Assembly (NCBI GenBank): GCA_942492025.1
Contig: CALODJ010000004.1
Coordinates: forward strand, 124,001 to 188,000
DNA: 64,000 bases
From: JABDQW01 sp942492025
GTDB taxonomy: Bacteria; Pseudomonadota; Gammaproteobacteria; SZUA-229
Direction of reading: 5' to 3'
In this document: piece after piece, positions 17,959 through 27,385 of the stretch
Position numbering within the stretch: the stretch's first letter is position 1
How the letters are laid out: each line of letters opens with the position of its first letter
Made by a program: the position numbers and the translations under genes
Notes under the pieces: model-generated
The model's input: the letters and a program-made list of their open reading frames with translations, nothing else
What the model was told of the DNA's origin: nothing
Database searches by the model: none

Positions 17959-18447
17959 CTAGTACGTCGTGCTATAACCAATCTTGCGCTGGATATCACG
18001 CATGATGATATAGATCCACGGCCACAGCACCGCGCCGGTAACACAGGGCATAAAGAACAGCCAGGTATGCGGTGCGTGGCCGACGATGCCGCTCACCCAG
18101 AGCACAATCAACTGCTTCAGCAGCAGCAGGAAAAAGATAACGATGGCTTGTTGCAACAGTGAGGCCACGCGTAATCGCTGGTGTTGTATGTGGACAATAT
18201 AAATCACCAGCACTAGCCCCAGTGCATTCTGGCCAAGAATAGCGCCGTGACTGACATCCAGCATCAAGCCTGCCATCCAGGCGAGAGTGACACCCGTTTT
18301 TGCGGGTGAAGTCATGGCCCAGTAGATCATGGCCAGTGTTACCCAATCGGGTCTGAACTCGATGGCCCAATCGGGCAGGGGAATGATTGCCAGCATAAAG
18401 GCGACGAATATCGTCAGGCTTGCTGCCTTGAAATTACTCGCTCGCAT
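17959..18447 (-). CDS. mreD: Rod shape-determining protein MreD
   Basis: Inner-membrane component of the Rod complex that guides lateral cell-wall synthesis with MreB and MreC. The product is a small, five-helix-like hydrophobic protein: LTIFVAFMLAIIPLP, DWVTLAMIYWAM, GVTLAWMAGLMLDVSHGAILGQNALG, a helix in VLVIYIVHIQHQRLR, and the final GAVLWPWIYIIMRDIQRK. I place the start at 18447 because AGAGGAGG lies just upstream; the longer frame to 18474 lacks such a site. The start lies inside the end of mreC (14-base overlap), indicating coupling. The length is about 162 aa, typical for MreD. Confidence 0.88.
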   Translation of the reverse strand: MRASNFKAASLTIFVAFMLAIIPLPDWAIEFRPDWVTLAMIYWAMTSPAKTGVTLAWMAGLMLDVSHGAILGQNALGLVLVIYIVHIQHQRLRVASLLQQAIVIFFLLLLKQLIVLWVSGIVGHAPHTWLFFMPCVTGAVLWPWIYIIMRDIQRKIGYSTTY

Positions 18448-19375
18448 CGACAGCCTCCTCTGAGGCTTGCTCAACGCTTTCTTCGGTGGACGCCTCGACA
18501 GCCTGCTGCTCTATTTCCTCGTCGACCGACTCGATTTCGGGCGTGGAATGTTGATGACGTTGAGTCCACACCAGTAGAACCTCACGGCTGGTATCGAGTT
18601 GTGCCAGCGGTTCAGCGCGCACGTCGACAAAGGTTTCACCGGTGTCACGATCGATCCGGGTTATGGTGGCGACGGGGTAATTTCTTGGAAAGCGTTCACC
18701 GAGTCCGGACGAAATCAACTTGTCGCCGACCTGAATATCGGCGTTATGGGGTATGTGTCGGAGGTCGAGATAATCAGTCTGCCCGGTTCCAAAGGCGACA
18801 CTTCGCAGGCCTGTACGATCAATCTGAACCGGTATTGCATGACTGACATCGGAGATCAGCATGGCTGTCGATGTCATTGCATTGACGTAGACAATTTGTC
18901 CCATGACGCCGTGCGCATCGATGATGGGCTGACCTCTGTAAACGCCATATTTGGCGCCCTTGTTGAGTACAATGAAATGCCGGTACGGGTCAACATCAAC
19001 CGCCACAATCTCTGCGATCAGATGGTCCTCTGGGGTTTTCGGTGTGGCAGACAATAACTGGCGCAGCCGTTCATTTTCCTTTTCCAGAATATCCAGTTTC
19101 TGTAATTGAACCCGGCTTTGCAACTGCATATCTTTGAGGTGCTGGTTTTCCTGCAGCAGCGTCTGGTGAGCGCTCAGATTTTCCTGGCCCCAGTAGTAAA
19201 GCCGAATCGGCAGGTCGACGACATATTCGACCGGATAGAGCAGATAGGACAGGGTATTGCGCACAGTATCCAGATGTTGCCAGCGATGATCGGCTGTCAT
19301 CAGAATAATAGACAGAATGACCAGGATGATCATGCGCAGGGTGACAGCGGGGCCTCTTAGAAAAAGCGTTTGCAT
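18434..19375 (-). CDS. mreC: Rod shape-determining protein MreC
   Basis: Periplasmic, membrane-anchored scaffold of the elongation machinery. The 313-aa protein has one N-terminal transmembrane helix (LRMIILVILSIILMTADH), a coiled coil around residues 65-110 (ENQHLKDMQLQSRVQLQKL) and the beta-rich MreC core with IIDAHGVMGQIVYV, AIPVQIDRTGLRSVAFGTG and GDKLISSGLGERFPRNYPVA. The last 40 residues form an acidic Glu/Ala/Val-rich tail (EQQAVEASTEESVEQASEE), a low-complexity extension not needed for the fold. Operon order mreB-mreC-mreD on the minus strand is standard. Confidence 0.93.
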   Translation of the reverse strand: MQTLFLRGPAVTLRMIILVILSIILMTADHRWQHLDTVRNTLSYLLYPVEYVVDLPIRLYYWGQENLSAHQTLLQENQHLKDMQLQSRVQLQKLDILEKENERLRQLLSATPKTPEDHLIAEIVAVDVDPYRHFIVLNKGAKYGVYRGQPIIDAHGVMGQIVYVNAMTSTAMLISDVSHAIPVQIDRTGLRSVAFGTGQTDYLDLRHIPHNADIQVGDKLISSGLGERFPRNYPVATITRIDRDTGETFVDVRAEPLAQLDTSREVLLVWTQRHQHSTPEIESVDEEIEQQAVEASTEESVEQASEEAVDASE

Positions 19376-19422
19376 GGCTTCAGCAACACGAAACAGGCTT
19401 CGGGAGTGACATCATGCCATCC

Positions 19423-20472
19423 TTATTCAACAGCGAGGAAATCACCCCCATGCTTGTCGATCAGTTCGAGGACACGGCCACCGCCACGGGCGACGCAGGT
19501 TAACGGGTCTTCGGCAGTGACGACCGGCAAGCCGGTTTCTTCCATCAGCAAACGGTCAAGGTCTTTGAGTAAAGCGCCGCCACCGGTCAACACAATACCG
19601 CGTTCTGCGACATCGGCACCCAGTTCTGGCGGAGTCTGTTCAAGTGCGGTCTTGACTGAGCTGACGATGCCGTGCAGCGGTTCCTGCAGCGCTTCAAGTA
19701 TTTCGTTACTGTTCAGCGAGAAGCTGCGCGGTATGCCTTCAGAAAGGTTGCGGCCCTTGATTTCAATTTCCAGCAGTTCCTGTCCAGGGTAGGCATTGCC
19801 GATCTGTTTTTTTATTTTTTCTGCGGTGGCCTCACCGATCAGGATGCCATAGTTTCTACGCACATAAGAAATAATCGCATCATCAAAGCGGTCACCACCG
19901 ACGCGTACCGATGCTGCATAGACAATGCCGTTCAGGGAAATCACAGCGACTTCCGAGGTGCCGCCACCGATATCCAGCACCATTGAGCCACGTGGTTCAT
20001 CGACCGGCATGCCGGCACCGATGGCCGCCGCCATCGGTTCTTCGATCAGGTATACCTTGCGTGCACCAGCGCCAGCAGCCGACTCCCTGATCGCTCTGCG
20101 TTCGACCTGGGTTGCACCACAGGGAACACAAATCAGCACACGTGGGCTGGGTCGCAGAATCTGCGATTCATGGACCGAGCGAATAAAGTGCTGCAGCATT
20201 TTTTCGGTAATATTGAAATCGGCGATAACACCGTCACGCATCGGGCGTATCGCTGTGATATTCTGTGGTGTACGACCGAGCATGCCCTTGGCATCCTTAC
20301 CATAGGCTTCGATCGATTTCGGGCCACCGGGTCCACGGTCCTGCCGTACGGCTACGACAGAGGGTTCATCGAGTACGATACCTTTACCGCGAGCATAGAT
20401 CAGCGTATTTGCGGTTCCGAGGTCAATAGATAAATCGTTAGAAAAGAGTCCCCGAATGCGGTTAACAAACAT
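19423..20472 (-). CDS. mreB: Rod shape-determining protein MreB (actin homologue)
   Basis: Filament-forming ATPase directing cell-wall elongation. The 349-aa protein has the actin-fold signatures: FSNDLSIDLGTANTLIYARG (phosphate 1), VLICVPCGATQVERRAIRES, LIEEPMAAAIGAGMP, VLDIGGGTSEVAVISLNGIV (phosphate 2) and GIVLTGGGALLKDLDRLL (adenosine). The length and C-terminus are normal. The start MFVNRIRGLF is consistent with the family. First gene of the mreBCD operon. The 266-base gap to the divergent gatC must hold both promoters; no clear element is identified there. Confidence 0.97.
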   Translation of the reverse strand: MFVNRIRGLFSNDLSIDLGTANTLIYARGKGIVLDEPSVVAVRQDRGPGGPKSIEAYGKDAKGMLGRTPQNITAIRPMRDGVIADFNITEKMLQHFIRSVHESQILRPSPRVLICVPCGATQVERRAIRESAAGAGARKVYLIEEPMAAAIGAGMPVDEPRGSMVLDIGGGTSEVAVISLNGIVYAASVRVGGDRFDDAIISYVRRNYGILIGEATAEKIKKQIGNAYPGQELLEIEIKGRNLSEGIPRSFSLNSNEILEALQEPLHGIVSSVKTALEQTPPELGADVAERGIVLTGGGALLKDLDRLLMEETGLPVVTAEDPLTCVARGGGRVLELIDKHGGDFLAVE

Positions 20473-20738
20473 GTGTTGGAATACCTGTTAAGAGTAAAAA
20501 TTATAATTATTATGCTTATGATATGAATATATAGGCCATTTGAACGTGTTTGGCCAAAAACTGCGCGTACTCTATCAATCGCTATCCTGCAGGGCAAGCA
20601 AAATCCCTGTTAAAACGTCTTCAGCGGCCTGTTTCGGAAGAGTCGCAGCCCGGTTTGTGCTAACATCCCGCCTCTTGTTATTGAGGCTGGTATTAGCCTG
20701 AAATACAGTGCTGGTTTACAACTGCATATGGAGACCTG

Positions 20739-21026
20739 ATGTCACTCGATACTGATGATATAAAATCGATCGCCCAGCTTGCCCGACTCAAGATTGATGA
20801 AGCCGATGTGCCCGGCTACGCGACCAATTTATCCAACATTCTCGACCTGGTTGAGCAAATGAATTCGGTCGATACCGAAGGTGTCATCCCGATGTCTCAC
20901 CCGCTCGATGTCGTGCAGCGGCTGCGCGAAGATGAAGTCACCGAGACCAATCAACGCGATGCGTTTCAGAAGGTGGCACCGGCAACCCAGGATGGTCTTT
21001 ACCTGGTGCCCCGGGTTATTGAATAA
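20739..21026 (+). CDS. gatC: Asp/Glu-tRNA amidotransferase subunit C
   Basis: Small stabilising subunit of the GatCAB amidotransferase, which converts misacylated Glu-tRNA(Gln) or Asp-tRNA(Asn) to Gln- or Asn-tRNA. The 95-aa protein shows the family pattern IAQLARLKIDEADVPGYATN, ILDLVEQMNSVDTEGVIPMSHP and the terminal DGLYLVPRVIE. An ATGGAGACC ribosome binding site precedes the ATG. First gene of gatCAB; gatA begins 15 bases later. The direction is away from mreB. Confidence 0.95.
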   Translation: MSLDTDDIKSIAQLARLKIDEADVPGYATNLSNILDLVEQMNSVDTEGVIPMSHPLDVVQRLREDEVTETNQRDAFQKVAPATQDGLYLVPRVIE

Positions 21027-21041
21027 GCCGGGGTTGCGCGA

Positions 21042-22505
21042 ATGAGGCATTTCCACGATAAAACGCTCGCAGAGTTATCCGCCTTGTTACAGGCGGGTGA
21101 TGTCAGCAGCAGTGAGCTGACGGAGAGTTATCTGGCACGTATCAAACAGTATGACGCGACCCTCAATACGTTCATTACTGTTGTCGAAGATCAGGCGATG
21201 CAACAGGCGAGCGAAGCTGATAAGGCACTGAAAGCGGGCGGGGCTGGTGTGTTAACCGGCGTGCCGATCGCTCACAAGGATATATTTTGTACCCAGGGTA
21301 TCAGAACCAGTTGCGGTTCGAAAATGCTGGATAACTTCATCTCGCCCTATGATGCGACCGTGGTCAAAAAATTCAAAAAGGCTGGCGCGATTACCCTGGG
21401 CAAGACCAATATGGATGAGTTCGCCATGGGCTCGTCAAACGAAACCAGTTATTACGGCCCGGTCAGAAACCCCTGGAACACTGACACGGTGCCTGGTGGC
21501 TCTTCAGGTGGCTCGGCGGCGGCAGTTGCATCAAGGTTGACACCGGCCGCGACAGGTACTGATACCGGCGGCTCGATAAGACAACCGGCGGCGTTGTGCG
21601 GCATTACCGGACTGAAGCCGACATACGGTCTGGTATCACGCTACGGCATGATCGCTTTTGCGTCCAGTCTTGATCAGGCCGGTCCAATGGCCCAAAGTGC
21701 AGAGGATTGTGCATTGATGTTGAACACCATGGCCGGTTTCGATGAAAAGGACTCGACCAGTCTCGAAAAAACAATCCCGGATTACACGGCGGGGCTGAAA
21801 AATTCCATCGAGGGTTTGCGTATCGGATTGCCCAGGGAGTATTTTGACGAGGGGCTGAATGACGGTGTCAGGGGGGTCATACAGGCAGCGCTAGATACGT
21901 ACCATGATATGGGTGCCGAGCTGGTCGATATTACGCTGCCGAATTCTGGCCTGTCTGTTCCGGTTTATTATGTCGTCGCGCCGGCTGAATGCTCGGCCAA
22001 CCTGTCTCGGTTCGATGGGGTGCGTTACGGCTATCGCTGTGAGGATCCGCGTGATCTGTTCGATTTATATACACGCTCGCGCGGTGAAGGTTTCGGTGCT
22101 GAAGTCAAACGCCGCATCATGGTGGGTACCTATGCTTTATCCGCCGGCTATTACGATGCCTACTATTTGAAGGCGCAGCAATTAAGGCATTTGATCAGCG
22201 ATGATTTCAAGGCGGCCTTTAACAGCGTTGACGTCATCATGGGGCCGGCATCACCGGGTCCGGCGTTCAAGCTCGGTGAGAAGGCAGAAGATCCCATTTC
22301 AATGTATTTGTCAGATATATACACCATCGCAGTCAACCTGGCCGGCCTGCCCGGCATATCCGTACCCGCTGGATTTACTGATAACAAACCTGTCGGTCTA
22401 CAGATCATCGGCAACTATTTCGAAGAAAGCCGCCTGTTGAATGTCGCCCACACGTACCAGCAACACACCGACTGGCACCGGCAGATACCTGACGGGTATA
22501 AATAA
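21042..22505 (+). CDS. gatA: Asp/Glu-tRNA amidotransferase subunit A (amidase)
   Basis: Hydrolyses glutamine or asparagine and channels ammonia to GatB. The 487-aa protein has the amidase-signature Ser-cisSer-Lys triad context: lysine in GVPIAHKDIF, the serine-rich GGSSGGSAAAVAS segment and TGTDTGGSIRQPAALCG. KPTYGLVSRYGMIAFASSLDQ and the late NLAGLPGISVPAGF blocks are also typical. Full length. The stop overlaps the first bases of a GCAGAG box, so the element inserted or evolved immediately against the gene end. Confidence 0.96.
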   Translation: MRHFHDKTLAELSALLQAGDVSSSELTESYLARIKQYDATLNTFITVVEDQAMQQASEADKALKAGGAGVLTGVPIAHKDIFCTQGIRTSCGSKMLDNFISPYDATVVKKFKKAGAITLGKTNMDEFAMGSSNETSYYGPVRNPWNTDTVPGGSSGGSAAAVASRLTPAATGTDTGGSIRQPAALCGITGLKPTYGLVSRYGMIAFASSLDQAGPMAQSAEDCALMLNTMAGFDEKDSTSLEKTIPDYTAGLKNSIEGLRIGLPREYFDEGLNDGVRGVIQAALDTYHDMGAELVDITLPNSGLSVPVYYVVAPAECSANLSRFDGVRYGYRCEDPRDLFDLYTRSRGEGFGAEVKRRIMVGTYALSAGYYDAYYLKAQQLRHLISDDFKAAFNSVDVIMGPASPGPAFKLGEKAEDPISMYLSDIYTIAVNLAGLPGISVPAGFTDNKPVGLQIIGNYFEESRLLNVAHTYQQHTDWHRQIPDGYK

Positions 22506-22674
22506 CCGCAGAGGCGCAGAGGTAACATGTTGATATTGCTGTCTGTTTTAGGGGCTGAAGTTGGCCTGGTTGTTCGATGTATGTACAGCTTGAAGATAGT
22601 ACAATGGATTCAGTGGCAGCGTGGTTTACATGTGATTTTATCGAATCAAAAAACTTCTCTGAGTCTCTGCGGTA
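22504..22674. repeat. GCAGAG-box element between gatA and gatB
   Basis: ACCGCAGAGGCGCAGAGG at 22504-22521 and the inverted CTCTGAGTCTCTGCGGTAA near 22657-22674 bracket about 130 bases with no internal palindrome. This is the third paired example of the family in the window. It separates gatA from gatB by 199 bases, where most genomes have a few. Confidence 0.7.
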
Positions 22675-22704
22675 AATGAATCAGTTCTGCGGTCAAAATA
22701 AAAG

Positions 22705-24138
22705 ATGAATTACGAAGCAGTTATCGGCCTGGAAATACACGTCCAGCTGGCCACGAAATCGAAAATCTTTTCCGGTGCCAGCACCGCCTACGGTGCCGAG
22801 CCCAACACGCAGGCCTGTGCGGTCGATGTGGCGCTGCCCGGTGTGCTGCCGGTATTGAATAAGGAAGTCGTGCACATGGCGACCAGGTTCGGTCTGGCGA
22901 TCGAGGCTGAAGTTGCGCAACGCTCAGTTTTTGCACGCAAGAATTACTTTTATCCCGATCTGCCCAAGGGGTACCAGATAAGTCAGTATGAGCAGCCGAT
23001 CGTGGGTAAGGGCCATATCGATATCGAGCTGGAAAATGGTGAGACCAAGCGCATTGGCGTCACCCGCGCGCATCTCGAGGAGGATGCCGGTAAATCATTG
23101 CACGAGGATTTTGCCGGCATGACCGGTATCGATCTTAATCGCGCCGGTACACCCTTACTTGAAGTCGTGTCCGAGCCGGATATGCGCACGGCAGCAGAAG
23201 CTGTGGCCTACATGAAGAAAATGCATTCACTGGTTCGTTATCTGGAAATCTGTGACGGTAATATGCAGGAAGGGTCTTTTCGTTGCGATGCCAACGTTTC
23301 GATACGTCCTGCAGGTCAGCAGGCATTCGGCACACGGACCGAAATCAAGAATATCAATTCGTTCCGCTTCGTCGAGCGCGCGATCAATCATGAAATTGAA
23401 CGTCAGATCGATCTGATCGAAGACGGTGGCGAAGTTGTACAGGAAACCCGTCTGTATGATTCCGCCAAGGATGAGACGCGTTCCATGCGCAGTAAGGAAG
23501 AAGCCAATGATTACCGCTATTTTCCAGACCCGGATCTGCTACCGGTCGTCATTGACCAGGCCTACCTTGATCAGGTTGGTATGGAGCTGCCTGAGTTGCC
23601 TGACCAGAAAAAACAGCGTTACATCAAGGCCTTCGACTTATCTGCCTATGATGCCGGCGTGCTCACCAGCTCACGCGAACTGGCCGATTATTTCGAGATT
23701 GTTGCAGCAAAAACAGGTGATCCCAAGTTGTCGGCCAACTGGATCAGCGGTGAGCTTGCGGCGCGGCTCAACAGGGAAGAACTGGACATCAGCGCATCGA
23801 AAGTCAGTGCTGAGGCCTATGCAGAACTTCTGACGCGGATCAAAGACAACACCTTATCGGGCAAAATTGCCAAGGATGTTTTTGAAGCCATGTGGCAAGG
23901 TGAGGGGAGTGCTGACGAGATCATCGAAAGCAGGGGCCTGAAGCAAATTACAGACACTGGCGCTATCGAGGCCATGGTCGATGCAGCGATTGCCAGCAAT
24001 CCCGAGCAGTTTGAGCAGCTCAAGGGCGGCAAGGACAAACTGATGGGCTTTTTTGTCGGCCAGGTAATGAAAGCCTCGAAAGGCAAGGCCAATCCTGCTC
24101 AGGTCAATGAACTTATGCGTAAAAAGCTGGAAAATTAA
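22705..24138 (+). CDS. gatB: Asp/Glu-tRNA amidotransferase subunit B
   Basis: Binds the mischarged tRNA, phosphorylates its acyl group and amidates it using ammonia from GatA. The 477-aa product is complete: EAVIGLEIHVQLATKSKIF, the CAVDVALPGVLPVLN block, RKNYFYPDLPKGYQISQYEQ, RAHLEEDAGKSLH, LNRAGTPLLEVVSEPDMR, MQEGSFRCDANVS and GTRTEIKNINSF, then the helical YqeY-like tail ending NPAQVNELMRKKLE. There is a tRNA-Gln gene in the same window. Whether Gln-tRNA is made by this route or by GlnRS cannot be told from here. Confidence 0.96.
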   Translation: MNYEAVIGLEIHVQLATKSKIFSGASTAYGAEPNTQACAVDVALPGVLPVLNKEVVHMATRFGLAIEAEVAQRSVFARKNYFYPDLPKGYQISQYEQPIVGKGHIDIELENGETKRIGVTRAHLEEDAGKSLHEDFAGMTGIDLNRAGTPLLEVVSEPDMRTAAEAVAYMKKMHSLVRYLEICDGNMQEGSFRCDANVSIRPAGQQAFGTRTEIKNINSFRFVERAINHEIERQIDLIEDGGEVVQETRLYDSAKDETRSMRSKEEANDYRYFPDPDLLPVVIDQAYLDQVGMELPELPDQKKQRYIKAFDLSAYDAGVLTSSRELADYFEIVAAKTGDPKLSANWISGELAARLNREELDISASKVSAEAYAELLTRIKDNTLSGKIAKDVFEAMWQGEGSADEIIESRGLKQITDTGAIEAMVDAAIASNPEQFEQLKGGKDKLMGFFVGQVMKASKGKANPAQVNELMRKKLEN

Positions 24139-24323
24139 CCACGTGGCACAGAGAAGGCGTGGGTGGGTGTTGATCAACTTTAGCTGAGGCCTTTGCCGCC
24201 AATGGTCACATAGCTTGCGACGATACCGGTAATGTTTCTTGCGAGCGTGGCGTCTCTGCGCCATAGCATTGTATTAAACTTATAACCGCGGAGTACCCTG
24301 CGTTTTTGTGGAAGGTATTATGT

Positions 24324-24653
24324 ATGAATGACGGCGAGTTTCACACAATAGCTGACCAGGCCATCGAGGATATCCAGGAAGCGATCGATGACAGCGGTGC
24401 TGACATCGATTATGAAGCAGTCGGTGGTGTGTTGACACTTGAATTTGACAATGGCTCTAAAATTATTTTCAGCAAGCAAGCACCGGCGATGCAATTGTGG
24501 ATGGCAGCGCGTGCAGGGGGGTTTCACTTCGACTATGACAGTGAAAAGCGGCAGTGGAACTGCGATAGCGGTGACAACGAAGAGCTCTATGCGATGCTCA
24601 GCCGGCTTGCCAGTGATCAAAGCGGAGATCGCATTGAATTGTCACCACCCTGA
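24324..24653 (+). CDS. cyaY: Bacterial frataxin homologue CyaY
   Basis: Iron-binding regulator of iron-sulfur cluster assembly, acting on IscS. The start at 24324 gives MNDGEFHTIADQAIEDIQEA, the CyaY N-terminus with the acidic helix 1; a TTG reading 18 bases earlier is rejected. Further family blocks: DIDYEAVGGVLTLEFDNGSKI, APAMQLWMAARAGGFHFDY and the strand WNCDSGDNEELYAML. The length of 109 aa is typical. It stands alone behind gatB, with a 185-base gap that contains no gene. Confidence 0.93.
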   Translation: MNDGEFHTIADQAIEDIQEAIDDSGADIDYEAVGGVLTLEFDNGSKIIFSKQAPAMQLWMAARAGGFHFDYDSEKRQWNCDSGDNEELYAMLSRLASDQSGDRIELSPP

Positions 24654-24781
24654 TTTTGGTTCAGGCAGTCGATTGCATTCAAATCCTTTCAATCACCACG
24701 AACAGACTGATGTTTATTCAGATCGTTTTATGGTAATCTAGAGGCAGGTGGTTTTAACTAGAAAGAAAGATTTAGCAGGTA

Positions 24782-24828
24782 TTCTTAAAAATTTGCTAAA
24801 ATTTTTAAATAAGTGCTTATTTTAAGAA
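24782..24828. other. AT-rich nested inverted repeat
   Basis: TTCTTAAAA at 24782 pairs with TTTTAAGAA ending at 24828, and inside it AAATAAG (24807-24813) pairs with CTTATTT (24816-24822). The stretch is strongly AT-rich and lies 58 bases before the large secreted-protein gene. It could be a regulator site or a weak terminator; the sequence does not decide. Confidence 0.4.
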
Positions 24829-24886
24829 AATATGCACGTAGAATACAAAATACATTGGCTTGGTTGGCTACCAAGATGTCAATTGA

Positions 24887-27385
24887 ATGATCACTGTTAT
24901 AAAAACAATAATAACAACAGTATTGCTAGCGGTATTACTGGGCTCCACGAGTGATGTCGAAGCACGCCTGAAATACTACCGGTATAACGCCGATATTCCC
25001 ATGGTCGAGACAACGCTCAATATGATGGTTGCGATGGGTGTGCTCGAACAAATACCTGGTCATCTGGTTCATGATGGCAATCCCTACAGTCGCCTCATCA
25101 ATGCGCAATACGGACGATATGCACCTACGCCCTATGCTGTTCCGGTAAATACAGGGTATTACAACTCCCTGGGTTATGATCGCTACCAGGGTCGTGGTCT
25201 CAATCCTTACACGCGCAATTACCGATCTCCCTACGGCTATGACGGTGGTTTTAGCAATTGGGGCAGCCCCTGGGGGGGTAATCAATGGGGGGGTGGTCAA
25301 TGGGGGGGCGATCCCTGGGGCAGTCACTGGGGAGGCGATCCCTGGGGTAGTCACCGGGGAGGCCATCCCTGGGGTAGTCAACAGTGGGCTAGTCCGTGGA
25401 ATACAACAAGGGGTAATTCCTGGGATAGCGCTTATGGCAACCAGCTGAATACGCCCTGGAGCAGCCTATGGGGTAATCGACTGAATTCTCCCTGGGCCAG
25501 TACTTGGAACAATCCCTGGAACTATCCCGGGGGCAGCGCCGGAAACAACCTGTGGATGAGTCCTCTGTCTAATTCGATAGTGAATCCCTTCGTCAATCCG
25601 ATGTCTGGCGCTGGAACATGGTCGGGTGTACCTGGTTATTCAACTACGCCGAGCATACCAGGTTATACACCGGGCTACACAACCGGTACACAGGGTGCTA
25701 TACCAGGCTATACACCGGGCTATACAACCGGTACACAGGGTGCTATACCAGGCTATACACCCGGTACACTGGGTACTATTCCAGGCTATACACCCGGAAC
25801 ACAGGGTGCTATTCCAGGCTACACACCCGGTACACAGGGTACTATTCCAGGCTATACACCAGGTATGCAAGGCTATCGACCGGGGAATACCTCAGCCAAT
25901 AGCTATGGAAATAGCGGGGCATCATACTTCGCAGATGATAACAAGGCGGTGAAGGCCCCTTATGGACCTGATCAATCAAGGATTAACTCTTTTGGTATTA
26001 ACAACATAGCTTATAGCGGGTCGTCTGGCGATGCGAGAAAACCCATGCCAGGATCCGACAGAAGTGCAATTGGCAAGCTCAATCGGCGACTGGACGGCCT
26101 GTGGATAGGCGAACGTGGAGAAATGCTGGGTGTTCGTGGCGATAGCTTCCTGTGGTACGACGGCAAGGAAAGGTATGCCAATGGCAAGCTGCTGATGACA
26201 TCAACAATGCTGAAAGTAACGCCCGCAGGCACACGCAGGGAGTTCAGCATGCACTATCGTCTGGTGGATAATGAGCTGTATACGGTGAGCAGAAACGGCA
26301 AAATGCGCGCTTTCAACCGGACACCATTGATACAACAGACACACTTGGCCGGCGAGCTCTATGCATCGCCTTCGAGTTATAATACGGGATCGACTTCGTC
26401 GTTTGTCAACAGATCAGAATTTGGCTCTGACAATGCATCAGATTCGGGCACCGGTTCGGTATTTACGGACACGGAACAGCAGGCCAATGGCCGTGGTTCA
26501 GCACTCAAGCTGTACTGGGGTGAAAAATCACCGATGTGGAGCCCGAATGCCTCGGCCGCATCGATTAAAGATGATACAGAGGCAACAGAGCTTCCACCGG
26601 CACGCCAACACCGCCATGCCGCTGATGAGCATGCTGCGTATTCGGTTGAGGGCGCGGATACGTTTTTCGTTGAAACAACACCTGTCAGTGGGGCTGGTGC
26701 CATCTGGAAATCATCGAGCGAGGAAATGCCAGGCTTCACTGATTTCGCAACATCGAAACCAGCCACACGGCCGAGTCAATCGCAACGCTACGCCCGCCCG
26801 CTCGCACAGTTTCGCCAGCAGCATAATCAAGCTGTGGCGTCGGTCAATCAATCTGGTACAAATAGCGACAGGTGGAAGCCGCTTACTCCGTTTTCAGCAC
26901 CACTTGCGGTAATGAATCCAGCTGCGACGGTTGAAGGTGATCTATCATTGAGTTCGGCTTCAGCGAGTGGAATTGAAGCTGACGCGCCATCCTGGAAAAC
27001 GGCTGGTCGATCATCGAGTTTCTGGAGCCAGGGCGCCGAAAGCTCAGTTGAGCGACACGATCCGAGTCTTTATCTGTATTCGTACTTTAAGTTACCGGTA
27101 ACTTCGATTACAGCTGCAACTGCGCGAGCTCCAAAAATCGGTAATATCTGGTCACCCTCGGCATCTTACTCAGACAAGGCTAAAGCTGGCTTTGAGAAAT
27201 CGGCTGCAATAAAGAATCAAAGCAGCAACATCTGGAAACAGAATCCGTCTTTTGCCGATAACCAGCGTAATATTACAGCGACGAACACCTACTATTCAGC
27301 AGCTAAGAACGCGCCCGATGCGACAATGCTGGCAAATTCCAGAGTGAAAAAGTTCGTCTGGGCAGAGAATAGAGGTTGGGAATAA
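24887..27385 (+). CDS. Large exported Trp/Gly/Pro-repeat protein, function unknown
   Basis: Not recognised. The 832-aa product begins with a signal peptide (ITTVLLAVLLGSTSDVEA, cleavage near residue 26) and a 90-residue segment with YNADIPMVETTLNMMVAMGV. Residues 120-225 are Trp/Gly/Asn-rich, with tandem WGG-D-PWGSH units. Residues 255-335 hold six tandem copies of an IPGYTPG-T-QG unit (11 or 15 residues), also tandem at DNA level between about 25650 and 25870. Around residues 385-480 is a compact non-repetitive domain (KLNRRLDGLWIGERGEMLGV, FLWYDGKERYANGKLL), then a long Ser/Ala/Asn-rich tail with recurrent W-x-P or W-K motifs. There are three G7 runs in the WGG region. An extracellular or surface structural role is a guess. 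Confidence 0.75.
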   Translation: MITVIKTIITTVLLAVLLGSTSDVEARLKYYRYNADIPMVETTLNMMVAMGVLEQIPGHLVHDGNPYSRLINAQYGRYAPTPYAVPVNTGYYNSLGYDRYQGRGLNPYTRNYRSPYGYDGGFSNWGSPWGGNQWGGGQWGGDPWGSHWGGDPWGSHRGGHPWGSQQWASPWNTTRGNSWDSAYGNQLNTPWSSLWGNRLNSPWASTWNNPWNYPGGSAGNNLWMSPLSNSIVNPFVNPMSGAGTWSGVPGYSTTPSIPGYTPGYTTGTQGAIPGYTPGYTTGTQGAIPGYTPGTLGTIPGYTPGTQGAIPGYTPGTQGTIPGYTPGMQGYRPGNTSANSYGNSGASYFADDNKAVKAPYGPDQSRINSFGINNIAYSGSSGDARKPMPGSDRSAIGKLNRRLDGLWIGERGEMLGVRGDSFLWYDGKERYANGKLLMTSTMLKVTPAGTRREFSMHYRLVDNELYTVSRNGKMRAFNRTPLIQQTHLAGELYASPSSYNTGSTSSFVNRSEFGSDNASDSGTGSVFTDTEQQANGRGSALKLYWGEKSPMWSPNASAASIKDDTEATELPPARQHRHAADEHAAYSVEGADTFFVETTPVSGAGAIWKSSSEEMPGFTDFATSKPATRPSQSQRYARPLAQFRQQHNQAVASVNQSGTNSDRWKPLTPFSAPLAVMNPAATVEGDLSLSSASASGIEADAPSWKTAGRSSSFWSQGAESSVERHDPSLYLYSYFKLPVTSITAATARAPKIGNIWSPSASYSDKAKAGFEKSAAIKNQSSNIWKQNPSFADNQRNITATNTYYSAAKNAPDATMLANSRVKKFVWAENRGWE

